From: an uncultured Sutterella sp.
GTDB taxonomy: Bacteria; Pseudomonadota; Gammaproteobacteria; Burkholderiales; Burkholderiaceae_F
Length of the DNA stretch: 34,424 nt
NCBI GenBank assembly: GCA_905202595.1
Contig: CAJKSP010000022.1
Location: 1-34,424 of the forward strand
Reading direction: 5' to 3'
Part shown: positions 22,865 to 32,114 of the stretch, piece after piece
How positions within the stretch are numbered: position 1 is the first letter of the stretch
Layout of the letters: every line of letters starts with the position of its first letter
Translations under genes and position numbers: made by a program
Notes under the pieces: model-generated
Database searches by the model: none
What the model was told of the DNA's origin: nothing
Seen by the model: only the letters and a program-made list of their open reading frames with translations

Positions 22865-23971
22865 ATGAAGAATTACACCGTGACGATGCCCCACTACAGC
22901 GTGGGTCCGACGTGCTACGAGCTGGTGGGCGCTACTGCGCGCCTCTACGGCACGAAAGTCTGCGTGGTCGGCGGCGCGACGGCGCTTGAAAAGGCCGGAA
23001 CGGCCCTCAAAAAGGGCATTGCCGACGGCGGCCTCGAATGCACGGGCTGGTTCGTCTACGGCGACAATGCAACGATGGCGGCGGTAAACCGCATTGTCGA
23101 ATCTCCTGAAGCCCAGGCAGCCGACATGCTCTTCGGCGTCGGCGGCGGACGCGCTGTCGATACGGTGAAGGCGGCCGCAGACATTATGGGCAAGCCCTAC
23201 ATGAGCTTCCCGACGGTGGCCTCCAACTGCGCGCCGGTCTCTGCCATCTCCGTGCTCTATCACGAAGACGGCGGCTTTGACCGCTACTACTTCCCGAAGA
23301 GCTGCCCTGCGCACACCTTCATCAACACGAGCGTCATTCTGGACAGCCCCGAAGAGCTTTTCTGGGCGGGCATCGGCGATGCGCTCTCCAAGCACATTGA
23401 GGCCGAGCTTTCTTCGCGCGGCAAGAAGCTCTCGCATACGCCGCTCATGGGCGTGCAGGTGAGCGGCATCTGCGAAGAGCCGCTGCTTGCCTGCGGCAAG
23501 CAGGCGCTTGAAGACTTCCGCGCCGGACGCGAATCAGACGCCTTTGTGCAGGTGGTGCTCGACATCATCGTTTCGACGGGCGTGGTCTCGAATCTCTGCA
23601 CGACGAAGGATGACTACTACTACAACTCCTCGCTGGCGCACTGCTTCTACAACAGCTCGATGGTGCTGCCGAGCATTCATTCCCATCTGCACGGCGAAGT
23701 CGTGAGCTTCGGCAATCTCGTTCTCGAGGCGGTCGACGGCAATGACGAGGCGCTCGAGCGCCTGATGCGCTTTAACCGCTCAATCAAGCTCCCCGTGACG
23801 CTGGCTGAACTCGACATTACGGACCCCGCCCAGGTCGATGCGATCGTTGAGCGTGCGCCCGCCATCAAGGAATGGGGATGCGTGCCCTACGAGATGACGA
23901 AGGAGCGCTTCCGCGCCGCCATCTTCAAGGTGGATGAAGTCGGCCGCAAGCTCATCGCCGCTGAAGGCTGA
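22865..23971 (+). CDS. GldA-type iron-containing polyol (glycerol) dehydrogenase
   Basis: A 368-residue NAD-dependent enzyme of the iron/zinc alcohol dehydrogenase family, closest in pattern to glycerol dehydrogenase (glycerol to dihydroxyacetone). The nucleotide-binding segment is MLFGVGGGRAVDTVKAAAD (89-107), followed by PTVASNCAPVSAISVLY. Expected metal ligands are visible: D172 in WAGIGDALSKHIE, H259 in SSLAHCFYN and H276 in HSHLHGEVVSFG. AAGGAG precedes the ATG; longer starts to 22727 run into the decayed region. The order and spacing of ligands support an active enzyme. The true substrate could be another short polyol or hydroxy acid. It is followed by a terminator, then a carboxylate transporter. 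Confidence 0.88.
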   Translation: MKNYTVTMPHYSVGPTCYELVGATARLYGTKVCVVGGATALEKAGTALKKGIADGGLECTGWFVYGDNATMAAVNRIVESPEAQAADMLFGVGGGRAVDTVKAAADIMGKPYMSFPTVASNCAPVSAISVLYHEDGGFDRYYFPKSCPAHTFINTSVILDSPEELFWAGIGDALSKHIEAELSSRGKKLSHTPLMGVQVSGICEEPLLACGKQALEDFRAGRESDAFVQVVLDIIVSTGVVSNLCTTKDDYYYNSSLAHCFYNSSMVLPSIHSHLHGEVVSFGNLVLEAVDGNDEALERLMRFNRSIKLPVTLAELDITDPAQVDAIVERAPAIKEWGCVPYEMTKERFRAAIFKVDEVGRKLIAAEG

Positions 23972-24011
23972 AGCGCTGACGCCTGAAACCTAAAGCTCAT
24001 CTTCAAGAAGT

Positions 24012-24046
24012 CTGTACCGGTCATGCAGCCGGTGCAGGCTTTTTTT
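24012..24046 (+). terminator. Rho-independent terminator after the gldA-like gene
   Basis: CTGTACCGG (24012-24020) pairs with CCGGTGCAG (24029-24037, one G-U) and a run of seven T follows at 24040-24046. Confidence 0.85.
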
Positions 24047-24232
24047 GTTTTTGCCGTTTTGGAGGTGCGATTTGCAGGTAATTGTCGGCAAATAGATCAA
24101 AAGAAGAAGCAAAATCATCCGATTGGATGGCAAAAGCAGCTTAGGAATTACCCGAGTAGCAGGCAAGAATCGTGTTTTCCAGGCCGGCGGCGCCGGCGGC
24201 ATGCTGTAGTCTTTTTAAATGTAAAGACAACT

Positions 24233-24251
24233 ATGACCACTTGACGGTCAT
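24233..24251. promoter_or_regulatory. Perfect 19-bp operator-like palindrome before the DASS transporter
   Basis: ATGACC-N7-GGTCAT is a perfect interrupted palindrome ending 12 bp before the transporter ATG and just before its AAGGAG ribosome site. It could bind a dimeric regulator (GntR- or LysR-like spacing) or fold into a hairpin that hides the ribosome site. No regulator gene lies beside it. Confidence 0.5.
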
Positions 24252-24263
24252 CAAGGAGCAAAA

Positions 24264-25814
24264 ATGCCCCTACAGCAGTCCACAATTGAAAACCAAGCGA
24301 TCCCGAACGGTACGAAGGTCTGGGCCTTCATTCTGGCGCCGGTGCTCGCGATCCTCGTCTATGTCCTGCTGCCCGACAGCTTCATCAATGCCAAGGGCGT
24401 CGAGCAGGAGCTTTCGCAGGCAGGCCGCGCTTGCGCGGCGGTGACGACGCTCATGGCCGTATGGTGGTTCACGGAGGCGCTGCCGATCGCCGTGACCGCA
24501 ATGCTGCCGATTGTGCTCTATCCGCTGCTGCAGATCGCGTCGCCCGGAGACACCATGCGGCACTATGCTTCGGGGACGATCTTCCTCTTCCTCGGCGGCT
24601 TCCTCATCGCAGCGGCCATTCATCGCTGGCATCTCGACCGGCGCATTGCGCTGCTGACTGTCTCGCTTTTCGGCACGAAGCCCAACCAGATGGTGCTTGG
24701 CCTCATGACGTCGACGGCCTTCATTTCGGCTTGGGTGTCGAACACCGCAACGGCTGCAATGATGGTCCCGATCGGAATCGCCGTGATGGGCGTCGTGCGC
24801 TCCGCTCAGCAGGGGGAAGAGCTCTCGAAGGAGGTTCACAACTTTGAGGTCTGCGTCCTTCTGAGCATTGCGTATGCAGCCTCCATCGGCGGCCTCGCAA
24901 CGCTTGTGGGCTCGCCTCCCAACGGCATCTTTGCGCGCTTCGTTGAGGACAGCTACGGCTCTTCCGTTTCGTTCCTCAGCTGGATGAAGGTGGCGCTGCC
25001 GATGACGATTCTGCTGCTGCCTGCCACATACTTCATGCTGACGCGAGTGCTGTTCCGAACGAATCTTCCGGGCATTCCCGGCGGCCGCGACTGGGTGCGC
25101 TCTGAACTCGCCAAGCTTGGCCCCATGAGCAAGGGCGAGCGCATCGTGCTGGTCGTCTTCGCACTGGCGGCCATTCTCTGGATGGTCGGACCGCTCATCC
25201 GCGGTCTGGAGATCGGCGGCATGCGTCCCTTCAAGCCCATTTCGGACGAAGTGATCGCCATGACGGCCGGCCTGGTGCTCTTCATGATTCCGGTGGATGC
25301 GAAGCGCGGCGTGCATGCGCTCGACTGGAACAGCGCCAAGGACGTCGTGGCCTGGGACGTGCTGCTGCTTTTCGGCGGCGGTCTTTCGATGGCGGCAGCC
25401 ATTCAAAAGACAGGCCTTGCGGAGTTCATCGGCGCTCAGGCGACGGTTTTTGCCGGCGCGAGCGAGCTCGCCCTGATGTTCGGCGTTTCGACGCTCATTA
25501 CCTTTGCGTCCGAAGTGACGTCCAATACAGCTCTTGCGGCGACGATGATGCCTGTGATCGCGGCAGTGTCTGAGAGCCTCAAGATTGATCCTGAGGCACA
25601 GCTCTTCGCCATGGTCTTTGCCGCTTCGGCCGCCTTCATGATGCCTGTCGGCACGCCTCCGAATGCGATCGTCTTCGGCACGGGGCGCCTCAAGATCGGC
25701 GAAATGGTGCGAGCGGGCTTCTTCCTCAACATCATTGCAGTCATTCTCGGCGTGCTCTGCAGCTACTTCTTGGGGCACGGACTGATTGACTTGAGCGCAG
25801 GACTCGGCGCGTAG
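24264..25814 (+). CDS. DASS-family (SLC13) sodium:dicarboxylate/sulfate symporter
   Basis: A 516-residue inner-membrane transporter with about 11 membrane segments. Both diagnostic Ser-Asn-Thr motifs are present: SNTATAAMMVPI (SNT at 159-161) and SNTALAATMMPV (SNT at 420-422). Each is followed by the paired loop GGLATLVGSPPN (210-220) and MPVGTPPNAIVFG (about 460). In VcINDY and relatives these bind carboxylate and sodium. Dicarboxylates such as succinate or fumarate, citrate or sulfate are possible substrates; the sequence does not decide. AAGGAG lies 6 nt before the ATG. The gene appears monocistronic: terminators lie on both sides and the palindrome at 24233-24251 is immediately upstream. 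Confidence 0.93.
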   Translation: MPLQQSTIENQAIPNGTKVWAFILAPVLAILVYVLLPDSFINAKGVEQELSQAGRACAAVTTLMAVWWFTEALPIAVTAMLPIVLYPLLQIASPGDTMRHYASGTIFLFLGGFLIAAAIHRWHLDRRIALLTVSLFGTKPNQMVLGLMTSTAFISAWVSNTATAAMMVPIGIAVMGVVRSAQQGEELSKEVHNFEVCVLLSIAYAASIGGLATLVGSPPNGIFARFVEDSYGSSVSFLSWMKVALPMTILLLPATYFMLTRVLFRTNLPGIPGGRDWVRSELAKLGPMSKGERIVLVVFALAAILWMVGPLIRGLEIGGMRPFKPISDEVIAMTAGLVLFMIPVDAKRGVHALDWNSAKDVVAWDVLLLFGGGLSMAAAIQKTGLAEFIGAQATVFAGASELALMFGVSTLITFASEVTSNTALAATMMPVIAAVSESLKIDPEAQLFAMVFAASAAFMMPVGTPPNAIVFGTGRLKIGEMVRAGFFLNIIAVILGVLCSYFLGHGLIDLSAGLGA

Positions 25815-25834
25815 CGCCCGATGCTACTGTCAAG

Positions 25835-25874
25835 AAATAGCCCGTCCGGACTGCGGTCCGGGCGGGCTATTTTT
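25835..25874. terminator. Bidirectional terminator between the DASS gene and rlmL
   Basis: A 10-bp stem AAATAGCCCG/CGGGCTATTT (25835-25844 with 25863-25872) with further inner pairing is followed by T on the plus strand and has CTATTTCTT on the minus strand. It can serve both convergent genes. Confidence 0.88.
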
Positions 25875-25902
25875 CTGATCAGGCGCAGGTCGAATCAGCG
25901 GC

Positions 25903-27141
25903 CTAGGACTTCTCGGCCGGCGCGGCGCTGCCTGCGGCGGCTTCCTGTGCATCCTTGCGGCGGCGGTTGCTGCCGGCGACCATGTCGAAGCGGAAGAAGC
26001 GGCATTCGAGCGGGCCGTTGAAGAGAACGGCCTTTCGCGACTCCTTCAGGTGCATCTGGCCGGGCAGCGTGCGGTCGGAAGTCAGCAGCCAGGCGGTCCA
26101 GCCGGCATAGTGGGCCTTGAGGTTCGCGGCGACGTGTCCCATCATCGAGCGGATGGAGGCGGACTTCGGGTTGGACTGTTCGCCGTAGGGCGGATTGGCA
26201 ATGACGAGGCCGGGCGCCTTGCCTTCAGGCAGCGTCGGCGGAAGCACTTCGCGAGCATCGCCCTGCGAGAACTGCAGGCGGCCGTCGGCGAGAAGCGCCT
26301 CGAGTCCGGCGCGACGGGCGTTTTCTTCGGCTTTTTCAACAACGATTGAGGAAATGTCGCTCGCACGGATGAGCACGGCGGCATGCCGGTTCACGGCGGC
26401 GCGCGCATCCTCCTTCATTTCTTCCCAGATGCTGCGGTCGAACCCTTCGAGCTTTTCAAAGGCAAAGCGGCGGTTGAGGCCCGGCGCCATGCCGATCGCC
26501 TGCTGCGCCGCCTCGATCGCGATCGTGCCGGAGCCGCAGAACGGATCGACAAGCGGCTTGTCGGGCGTCCAGCCGGAGATGGCGAGAAGCGCGGCGGCAA
26601 GGTTTTCCTTGAGGGGTGCTTCGCCGTGCTCAAGACGCCAGCCGCGCTTGAAGAGCGCCTCGCCGGCCAGATCCAGATAAAAGCTCACGCGGTCAAAGGT
26701 GAAGTGCGCCATGATGCGCACGTCGGGCGAGCGCCGCTCGACGTCGGGACGGCGGCCGGCGAGCTCGCGGAAGCGGTCGCAGATGCCGTCTTTGACGCGC
26801 AGCGCTGCAAAGTCCACGCTTTCCAGCGGGCAGCGATGCGCCGTCGCATCGACTCGGAAGGTGGCGTCAGGTCCGAACCAGCGCTCCCATTGCGTCTTCT
26901 TGGCGAGTTCGTAGACGTCGCGGCTGTCCCAGTATTCAGAGACGGCAATGCGCATGAGAATGCGGCTCGCAAGCCGGGACCGCAGGCAGGCGGCCATGGC
27001 GATCTCGGTGGTGCCGGCAAACTGCACGCCGCCTCGGCCAATCTTGATGAGGTCGGGGTCGGCGCCGAGGCGTCGGATCTCCTCGGCAAGAAGCGGCTCA
27101 ATGCCGAAGGGGCAGACGGCGTAGTAAGTGAAGGCGGGCAT
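25903..27141 (-). CDS. rlmL: THUMP-domain 23S rRNA (guanine-N2)-methyltransferase, RlmL type
   Basis: A 412-residue methyltransferase corresponding to the RlmL half of E. coli RlmKL (m2G2445 of 23S rRNA). The N-terminal part (about 1-160) is a ferredoxin-like/THUMP region beginning FTYYAVCPFGIEPLLAEEI. The catalytic Rossmann domain has the SAM loop LVDPFCGSGTIAIEAA (197-212) and the NPPYGE motif (about 315-320) typical of N2-guanine or N6-adenine transfer. The C-terminal RlmK domain found in E. coli is absent, the normal state outside gammaproteobacteria. It starts 52 bp after proA and is last of the lptE-holA-proA-rlmL run. Confidence 0.9.
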   Translation of the reverse strand: MPAFTYYAVCPFGIEPLLAEEIRRLGADPDLIKIGRGGVQFAGTTEIAMAACLRSRLASRILMRIAVSEYWDSRDVYELAKKTQWERWFGPDATFRVDATAHRCPLESVDFAALRVKDGICDRFRELAGRRPDVERRSPDVRIMAHFTFDRVSFYLDLAGEALFKRGWRLEHGEAPLKENLAAALLAISGWTPDKPLVDPFCGSGTIAIEAAQQAIGMAPGLNRRFAFEKLEGFDRSIWEEMKEDARAAVNRHAAVLIRASDISSIVVEKAEENARRAGLEALLADGRLQFSQGDAREVLPPTLPEGKAPGLVIANPPYGEQSNPKSASIRSMMGHVAANLKAHYAGWTAWLLTSDRTLPGQMHLKESRKAVLFNGPLECRFFRFDMVAGSNRRRKDAQEAAAGSAAPAEKS

Positions 27142-27193
27142 GAGAGTGCAAGGTTTTGGTGGATGTTCGATGAAAAAAGAGCGCGCGGCAGCG

Positions 27194-28474
27194 TCAGCGG
27201 CGGCCTTCGCCGTGGCCGAGCACGATGTACTTGAGGTTCGTCAGACCTTCAAGGCCGACAGGACCGCGCACGTGGAGCTTGTCGGTTGAAATGCCGATTT
27301 CGGCGCCGAGGCCGTATTCAAAGCCGTCGGCAAAGCGCGTCGAGGCGTTCACCATAACGGAGCTCGAATCCACTTCGCGCAGGAAGCGCTGCACAGCGGT
27401 CCAGTTTTCCGTAATGATGGCGTCGGTATGCTGCGAGCCGTGGCGCGCAATGAAGTCGATGGCTTCGTCGAGCGTGTTGACGACGGCAATGCTGATGATG
27501 GGGGCGTTGTATTCCGTGTCCCAGTCGTTAGGCTGAGCCGGCACAGCGGGCAGGCCGGCTTCGGTCAGAATGGCGAGCGAACGCTCGTCGGCGCGCATCT
27601 CCACCTTCTTCTCGGCGAAGATCCGGCCGATCTTCGGCAGGAAGGCCGCAGCAACCGCTTCGTGCACCAGCAGGGTCTCGGTGGTGTTGCAGGGCGAGTA
27701 GCGCTGCGTCTTGGCATTGTCCGTCACGGAAACGGCCATGTCGATGTCGGCAGACGCGTCGACATAGGTGTGGCAGATGCCGTTGAGGTGCTTGATCATC
27801 GGCACCGTTGCTTCGCGCATGAGGCGGCTCACCAGCCCCTTGCCGCCGCGCGGGATGAGCACGTCGACATAGTCCCGCGCCGTGATGAGGGCGCCCACCA
27901 AGGCGCGGTCGGCGCTCTGGACGAGCTGCACGCCTTCGGCGGGCAGGCCCGCTTCGGCAAGCGCAGCAGAAACGATCCGGCCGAGCGCAAGGTTGCTGCG
28001 CAGCGCCTCGTGGCCGCCGCGAAGGATGAGGGCGTTGCCGGATTTGATGGCAAGCGCTGCGGCATCGATCGTGACGTTCGGGCGCGATTCGAAGATCATG
28101 GCAATGACGCCGAGCGGCACGCGCATGCGGCCCACCTGAATCCCGGAGGGACGTGGCCGCAGATCCGTTACGACGCCTACCGGATCCGGCAGGGACATCA
28201 CCTGGCGCACGCCTTCAGCCATGCGCTCGAGCACGGGGGCCGAGATGGTCAGACGGTCGATGAAGGCGGGCGAGAGGCCTGCAGCGCGGGCAAGCTTCAG
28301 GTCTTCGGCGTTGGCGGCGGCGATTTCGGATTGATGCTCGAAGAGCAGGCGCGCAAGCGCGTCGAGCGCCTGATTCTTCTGCGCGCTCGATGCGCGCGCC
28401 ATGGCGCGGGAAGCCGCGCGGGCCGCGCGGCCGAGCCGGGCGATTTCCGCCTCGGCGTCAATGATTTCGGTCAT
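27194..28474 (-). CDS. proA: Glutamate-5-semialdehyde dehydrogenase (gamma-glutamyl phosphate reductase)
   Basis: A 426-residue NADPH-dependent enzyme reducing gamma-glutamyl phosphate to glutamate semialdehyde in proline synthesis. The start MTEIIDAEAEIARLGRAARAASR fits the family and has GGAG about 11 nt upstream; the open frame extends to 28603 without similarity. Visible marks are PLGVIAMIFESRPNVTIDAAAL, NALILRGGHEAL, DVLIPRGGKGLV and the catalytic cysteine in RYSPCNTTETLLVHE. The C-terminus FADGFEYGLGAEIGISTDKLHVRGPVGLEGL is complete. Its pathway partner proC is at 10773; proB is not in the window. Confidence 0.96.
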   Translation of the reverse strand: MTEIIDAEAEIARLGRAARAASRAMARASSAQKNQALDALARLLFEHQSEIAAANAEDLKLARAAGLSPAFIDRLTISAPVLERMAEGVRQVMSLPDPVGVVTDLRPRPSGIQVGRMRVPLGVIAMIFESRPNVTIDAAALAIKSGNALILRGGHEALRSNLALGRIVSAALAEAGLPAEGVQLVQSADRALVGALITARDYVDVLIPRGGKGLVSRLMREATVPMIKHLNGICHTYVDASADIDMAVSVTDNAKTQRYSPCNTTETLLVHEAVAAAFLPKIGRIFAEKKVEMRADERSLAILTEAGLPAVPAQPNDWDTEYNAPIISIAVVNTLDEAIDFIARHGSQHTDAIITENWTAVQRFLREVDSSSVMVNASTRFADGFEYGLGAEIGISTDKLHVRGPVGLEGLTNLKYIVLGHGEGRR

Positions 28475-28685
28475 AACTGAAACGGCTCCTCCAAGCGAGA
28501 GCCCGAAGAAAGGAAAAACGGCGGCAGCAGAGGAGGGCGAGCTTGCCAGCGAGCCGGCTGGCCGATCTCGGCAGGGGACGCCGCACTGCGCGCGAAGATC
28601 CATTCTAAATGGAGGCCGGCCGGAGGCGTCTTGTCAAAGCGCCGCATAACGCTCGTCTGCGGACAAGCAGGCCGGCTTTTTTCTC

Positions 28686-29687
28686 TCATCGCGCCAGAAA
28701 TAGGCAGACGCTTTTGAGCTCAATCCAGGGATCGCTGTCGCGCTTCGGTACGGCAAGCCCCTTGGCGAGCCGGTCAATGTCGGCGAGGACGACCAGCGAC
28801 GAAGCGAGGCGCTTGGCATTGATGCGCTTGGCGGCGCGCCGCATTTCCGGCGTCGCGAAGATGCCCTTGGGATAGGATTCGCCGCGCGCGAATGCCTGCG
28901 AGAGCTTGATGAGGCTTCTCAGCTGCGTCGTCATCATCATGAGAACGAGCGGAAAGGGCTCCTCCTGCGCCTGCAGGCCGTCGACGATGCGCGCGGCCCG
29001 TGCAGGATCGCCAAGCCACATGGCCTTCAGCAGCGCATCCGTTCCGTACCGAGAGCTGTTGCCGACGCAGGATTCGATCTCTTCGCGGGAGACTTCGCCC
29101 TGCGGATAGAGAAGGGCGATCTTGGCGACTTCCTGCTTGGCGGCGAGAAGGTTGCCTTCCACGAGGTCGGCAAAGGCTTCGAGCGCTTCGCGGCCGGCGC
29201 GCTGCCCGTTCTGCGCAAGCCGTTCGGCGAGCCAGCGCGGGAGCGTTTCTCGGGAGACGGGCTGGCATTCCACGACAGTGCAGGCCTTCAGAAGCGCCTG
29301 CCACCAGGCGGCCTTTGCGGCGCTCCAGTCCGGGGTCGGCATCGAAAAGACGGTGACGACGCCTTCCATCGGCATTTCGAGAAAGCGCTGAATGACTTTG
29401 GCGCCCGTGATGCCGGGCTTTCCGGTCGGCAGCCGCACTTCAAGAATCTTTCTTGGGGCGAACATGCCGACGGCGGCTGCGGAATCCATGAGCTGAGACC
29501 AGTCGGCATTGCCGGAGAGCTCGAGCACCTGCCGGTCGTCGTAAGCCAGCTCTCTCGCGCGGCGCCGAATAAGATCGGCGCTTTCGAGCATGAGGAGAGG
29601 CTCTTCGCCATGGATGAGCCAGAAGGGCGAGAGATCGCCTTTTTCGCGAGCCAGCGCTTCCGGGAGCTCGTTCGGAGTGATCGCCAT
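28686..29687 (-). CDS. holA: DNA polymerase III, delta subunit
   Basis: A 333-residue clamp-loader subunit that opens the beta clamp. The N-terminal motif PFWLIHGEEPLLMLESADLIRRRA matches the family, followed by the inactive AAA+ core (no P-loop) and the helical collar domain with SSRYGTDALLKAMWLGDP and LMMMTTQLRSLIKL. Its ATG overlaps the lptE stop by one base (TAATG), so the two are translationally coupled. proA starts 211 bp after it. Confidence 0.93.
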   Translation of the reverse strand: MAITPNELPEALAREKGDLSPFWLIHGEEPLLMLESADLIRRRARELAYDDRQVLELSGNADWSQLMDSAAAVGMFAPRKILEVRLPTGKPGITGAKVIQRFLEMPMEGVVTVFSMPTPDWSAAKAAWWQALLKACTVVECQPVSRETLPRWLAERLAQNGQRAGREALEAFADLVEGNLLAAKQEVAKIALLYPQGEVSREEIESCVGNSSRYGTDALLKAMWLGDPARAARIVDGLQAQEEPFPLVLMMMTTQLRSLIKLSQAFARGESYPKGIFATPEMRRAAKRINAKRLASSLVVLADIDRLAKGLAVPKRDSDPWIELKSVCLFLAR

Positions 29688-30196
29688 TACTTCGGCGTCC
29701 TAGAAGCTTCAAGGTAGCGCACAAGCTGTGCGGAGAGGTCGTTTTCCATGTCGCGGTAGAGGACTTCCTCTTCTGTTTCCCGCGAAAGGAATTCGCTTTC
29801 CGAGTACGTCAGATCGCGCGACGTGACGAGCGTCGTCGCCGGGACGAATTCAAATCCGTCGTCCGGCGCGGTTACGCGGAATTCGATGGTGAGCGTGAGC
29901 TCGTACTCGCGCGCTCGGCCTGCATCGTTGATCGAGAGAATGTCCCGGCTGCGCTCGATGCGCAGAAATTCAAGCACTGCCTCCGCTTCTTTGGCGCTCG
30001 CGACGCAGCGTACGTTCGAACCCGCCTCAATGAGGCGCTTCAGGTAGCCCCCAAGGCGCGTATTTTCGCCGAGCTGCAGATAGAGCGTATCGAAGGGCGC
30101 CTGAAAATGGCCGCGCAGCCTAAAGCCGCAGGCCGAAAGAAGCGGCGCTGCAGCCAGGGCCGCAACGAGCGTGCGTCGAGTCAAGGAGAGTCGCAT
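29687..30196 (-). CDS. lptE: LPS-assembly lipoprotein LptE
   Basis: A 169-residue outer-membrane lipoprotein that plugs the LptD barrel and helps insert lipopolysaccharide. The signal peptide ends in the lipobox LLSAC (19-23), followed by the standard GFRLRG. The body has LYLQLGENTRLGGYLKRL and the late segment EEEVLYRDMENDLSAQLVRYL. The position before holA is typical of proteobacteria; leuS, which usually precedes lptE, is missing here and a porin gene lies upstream instead, after a 219-bp gap. A possible -10 (GATAAT) lies near 30257. Confidence 0.92.
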   Translation of the reverse strand: MRLSLTRRTLVAALAAAPLLSACGFRLRGHFQAPFDTLYLQLGENTRLGGYLKRLIEAGSNVRCVASAKEAEAVLEFLRIERSRDILSINDAGRAREYELTLTIEFRVTAPDDGFEFVPATTLVTSRDLTYSESEFLSRETEEEVLYRDMENDLSAQLVRYLEASRTPK

Positions 30197-30415
30197 GTCC
30201 GGATGAAAATGGAATAGGCGTTCGCGGACAGGAAGCTCTGTCCGCCTGAAGCTTACGAATTATCCTACAGCCTTTTTTTTCGTGCCGATTTCCGCTGCGC
30301 CGGGCAAGCATTCGGCGCTTGGCGGAACAAGAGCCGACCTTCTTGCAGAGCTGCCGGCTTCGGACATGGGGCCGAGCAGGCGCAGATAGGCAGTGAATCC
30401 GGAAGCATGAAGCCT

Positions 30416-31597
30416 TCAAAAAGAGACGGCAAGGCCTGTCGTCGCCATGACCTGGTTGAAGCGGGCGACCTCTCCGAAGAGCCTGTTGCCGTCGGCGTAC
30501 GAAACGGCTGAGTACCAGTTGGTCTTTTTCGAGAAGTAGTAGCGGTAGGCAAGGCCTGCCTGCCAGAGGCTGCCGTCTGCGTGCTTGACGTCGGCCTGCA
30601 CGCCCTTCCAGGAGCCCTGCAGGTAGCCGAGCGAGAAGGAGAACTGATGCGGTCCCATCGGGTAGCGGCCGGTGAGGATGGCGGATTGTGCATCCAGGCC
30701 TCGGCAGCTGCGGTTCATGAGGCTGCTGCCTTGCGCCAGATCGGCGGCGCTGCTTCCCTGAGCCAGCATTTGGTTAAGGTCCTGCATGCCGCCGATGCGC
30801 CACATGTCCCAGCCGGCAAAGGCGACGAGGGCGAGCGCTGGTCCGCCGAAGTCGTAGCTGGCAATGAAATGCAGAGCCTGAGTGGCATGACGCCGCTCAG
30901 CCTGAGGGGCATGGTTCGACTGCATTTCGCGCGAATAGACGGCGCCCCACCGCAGCTGCTCGCCTACCCAGCCGGCGGCTGCCTGAAAGACATGCATGCG
31001 GTCCGACCAATCGTAGGACTTTTCTTCATCCAGGCCGGCATTCACGTCTCCGTTGGAGTAGAGGGCCTGCGCATAAGCGCCTTTCTTGCCCATGGGCGTG
31101 GCGACGGCAACGGCATTCGTCGCGCGAAGCGGCCGGTAGGAGATGTTGGCCGGTGCGATGCCCGTCAGCTGCATGGCCGTCATGTTGGCATTGAGGCGCG
31201 TGTAGACCGAGTACGGCTCTGTGGCGAAGGTGAAGCCGCCGATGCGTCCGAAGGCGAATTCGACGCTGTCATTGCCGATCATGATGCGGCTCGCGTCAAA
31301 CATCACGCTGCTGTTGGCAAAGCTGCCGGAATCAGTTGCAAAGGTCGTGCCTAGATTGAATTTGATGTATCGGCCGCCGCCGAGGTCCTCCTTGCCTTCC
31401 AGGTGAATGCTCGAGTCCCAAGGCGTTTCGCCGATGCCTGCCATCTTGAGGCGGCTGTCGCCGCCTTGGGCATTGGTGTAGTAGAGGCCTGTGTTGACCA
31501 GGCCGTAGATGCGCACGCTTGCGGCCTGCGCAGATGCGCAGGCGGCAGCGCTGAGGAGGACGACTAGGGCTGCAGCTGTCCGGCGGCTGGACTTCAT
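30416..31597 (-). CDS. Burkholderiales-type general outer-membrane porin
   Basis: A 393-residue porin. The signal peptide (first 25 residues, ending ASAQA) is followed by ASVRIYGLVNTGLYYTNAQGG, the usual first strand of the gram-negative porin family. The chain shows alternating beta-strand texture and ends in LAVSF, the C-terminal phenylalanine that the BAM machinery recognises. Mid-sequence motifs such as GRIGGFTFATEPYSVYTRL fit loop 3 and its neighbours. AGGAG lies 7 nt before the ATG. Sutterella-type genomes carry many paralogues, so no specific substrate is claimed. The gene seems transcribed alone from the 31598-32114 interval. Confidence 0.9.
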   Translation of the reverse strand: MKSSRRTAAALVVLLSAAACASAQAASVRIYGLVNTGLYYTNAQGGDSRLKMAGIGETPWDSSIHLEGKEDLGGGRYIKFNLGTTFATDSGSFANSSVMFDASRIMIGNDSVEFAFGRIGGFTFATEPYSVYTRLNANMTAMQLTGIAPANISYRPLRATNAVAVATPMGKKGAYAQALYSNGDVNAGLDEEKSYDWSDRMHVFQAAAGWVGEQLRWGAVYSREMQSNHAPQAERRHATQALHFIASYDFGGPALALVAFAGWDMWRIGGMQDLNQMLAQGSSAADLAQGSSLMNRSCRGLDAQSAILTGRYPMGPHQFSFSLGYLQGSWKGVQADVKHADGSLWQAGLAYRYYFSKKTNWYSAVSYADGNRLFGEVARFNQVMATTGLAVSF

Positions 31598-32114
31598 GAG
31601 GCTTTCTCCTTTTTTTTGGGGGGACGAGCATGGGACGTCGGCCTTCGGTCGTCAGCGTTCTGAAAACAAGCGGCCAAAGGTCTTTGCGTCATGTCATAAA
31701 TTGCAAGATTAAGTTTCGTATATTGCGTAAACGATAGGTGATTACCCGAATATAAGGTGAGATTTTTTCAACCGATTCGGAGCGCAGGGGCTGACGGCAT
31801 CGCAGGACTCTTGCCGCTGGCGCGGGCTGTTTGGTGATGCCAGAGAGCTTTCCCGCAGGCAGATTCTTTCGAATGCAACAGGCGGTTGCGGGGACTGGCA
31901 TTTTGCGAAAGCTGCGCATGGCGCGTTGCAGAAATCACTCGATGATCAAGGGCTTTAATCCATAGAGAAACTAATTCTTTCGGCGTAGCTTCTTCTGCAG
32001 GTAAACGGCTGAAGAGCCGTTTGCAGACACCGGCGCAAAATCCGCATCAGAGGCGGGAGTCGGCGTCGTTTTCCTTTTGGTCAAATCCGGGCGCGGCCCG
32101 GAAAGGACATCGCA
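31598..32114. other. Intergenic region between porin (minus) and assT (plus)
   Basis: This 517-bp divergent region is locally AT-rich, mostly at 31690-31780. I see no convincing coding frame and no strong -35/-10 pair. A short hairpin TCCGGG/CCCGGA (32086-32091 with 32097-32102) immediately precedes the assT ribosome site (AAAGGA) and could affect its translation. Confidence 0.5.

Noticed and set aside
24270..25778. A 502-codon minus-strand frame opposite the DASS transporter
   Set aside because: Highly charged, His/Arg-rich composition with no motif; the plus strand carries both SNT motifs of a real transporter.
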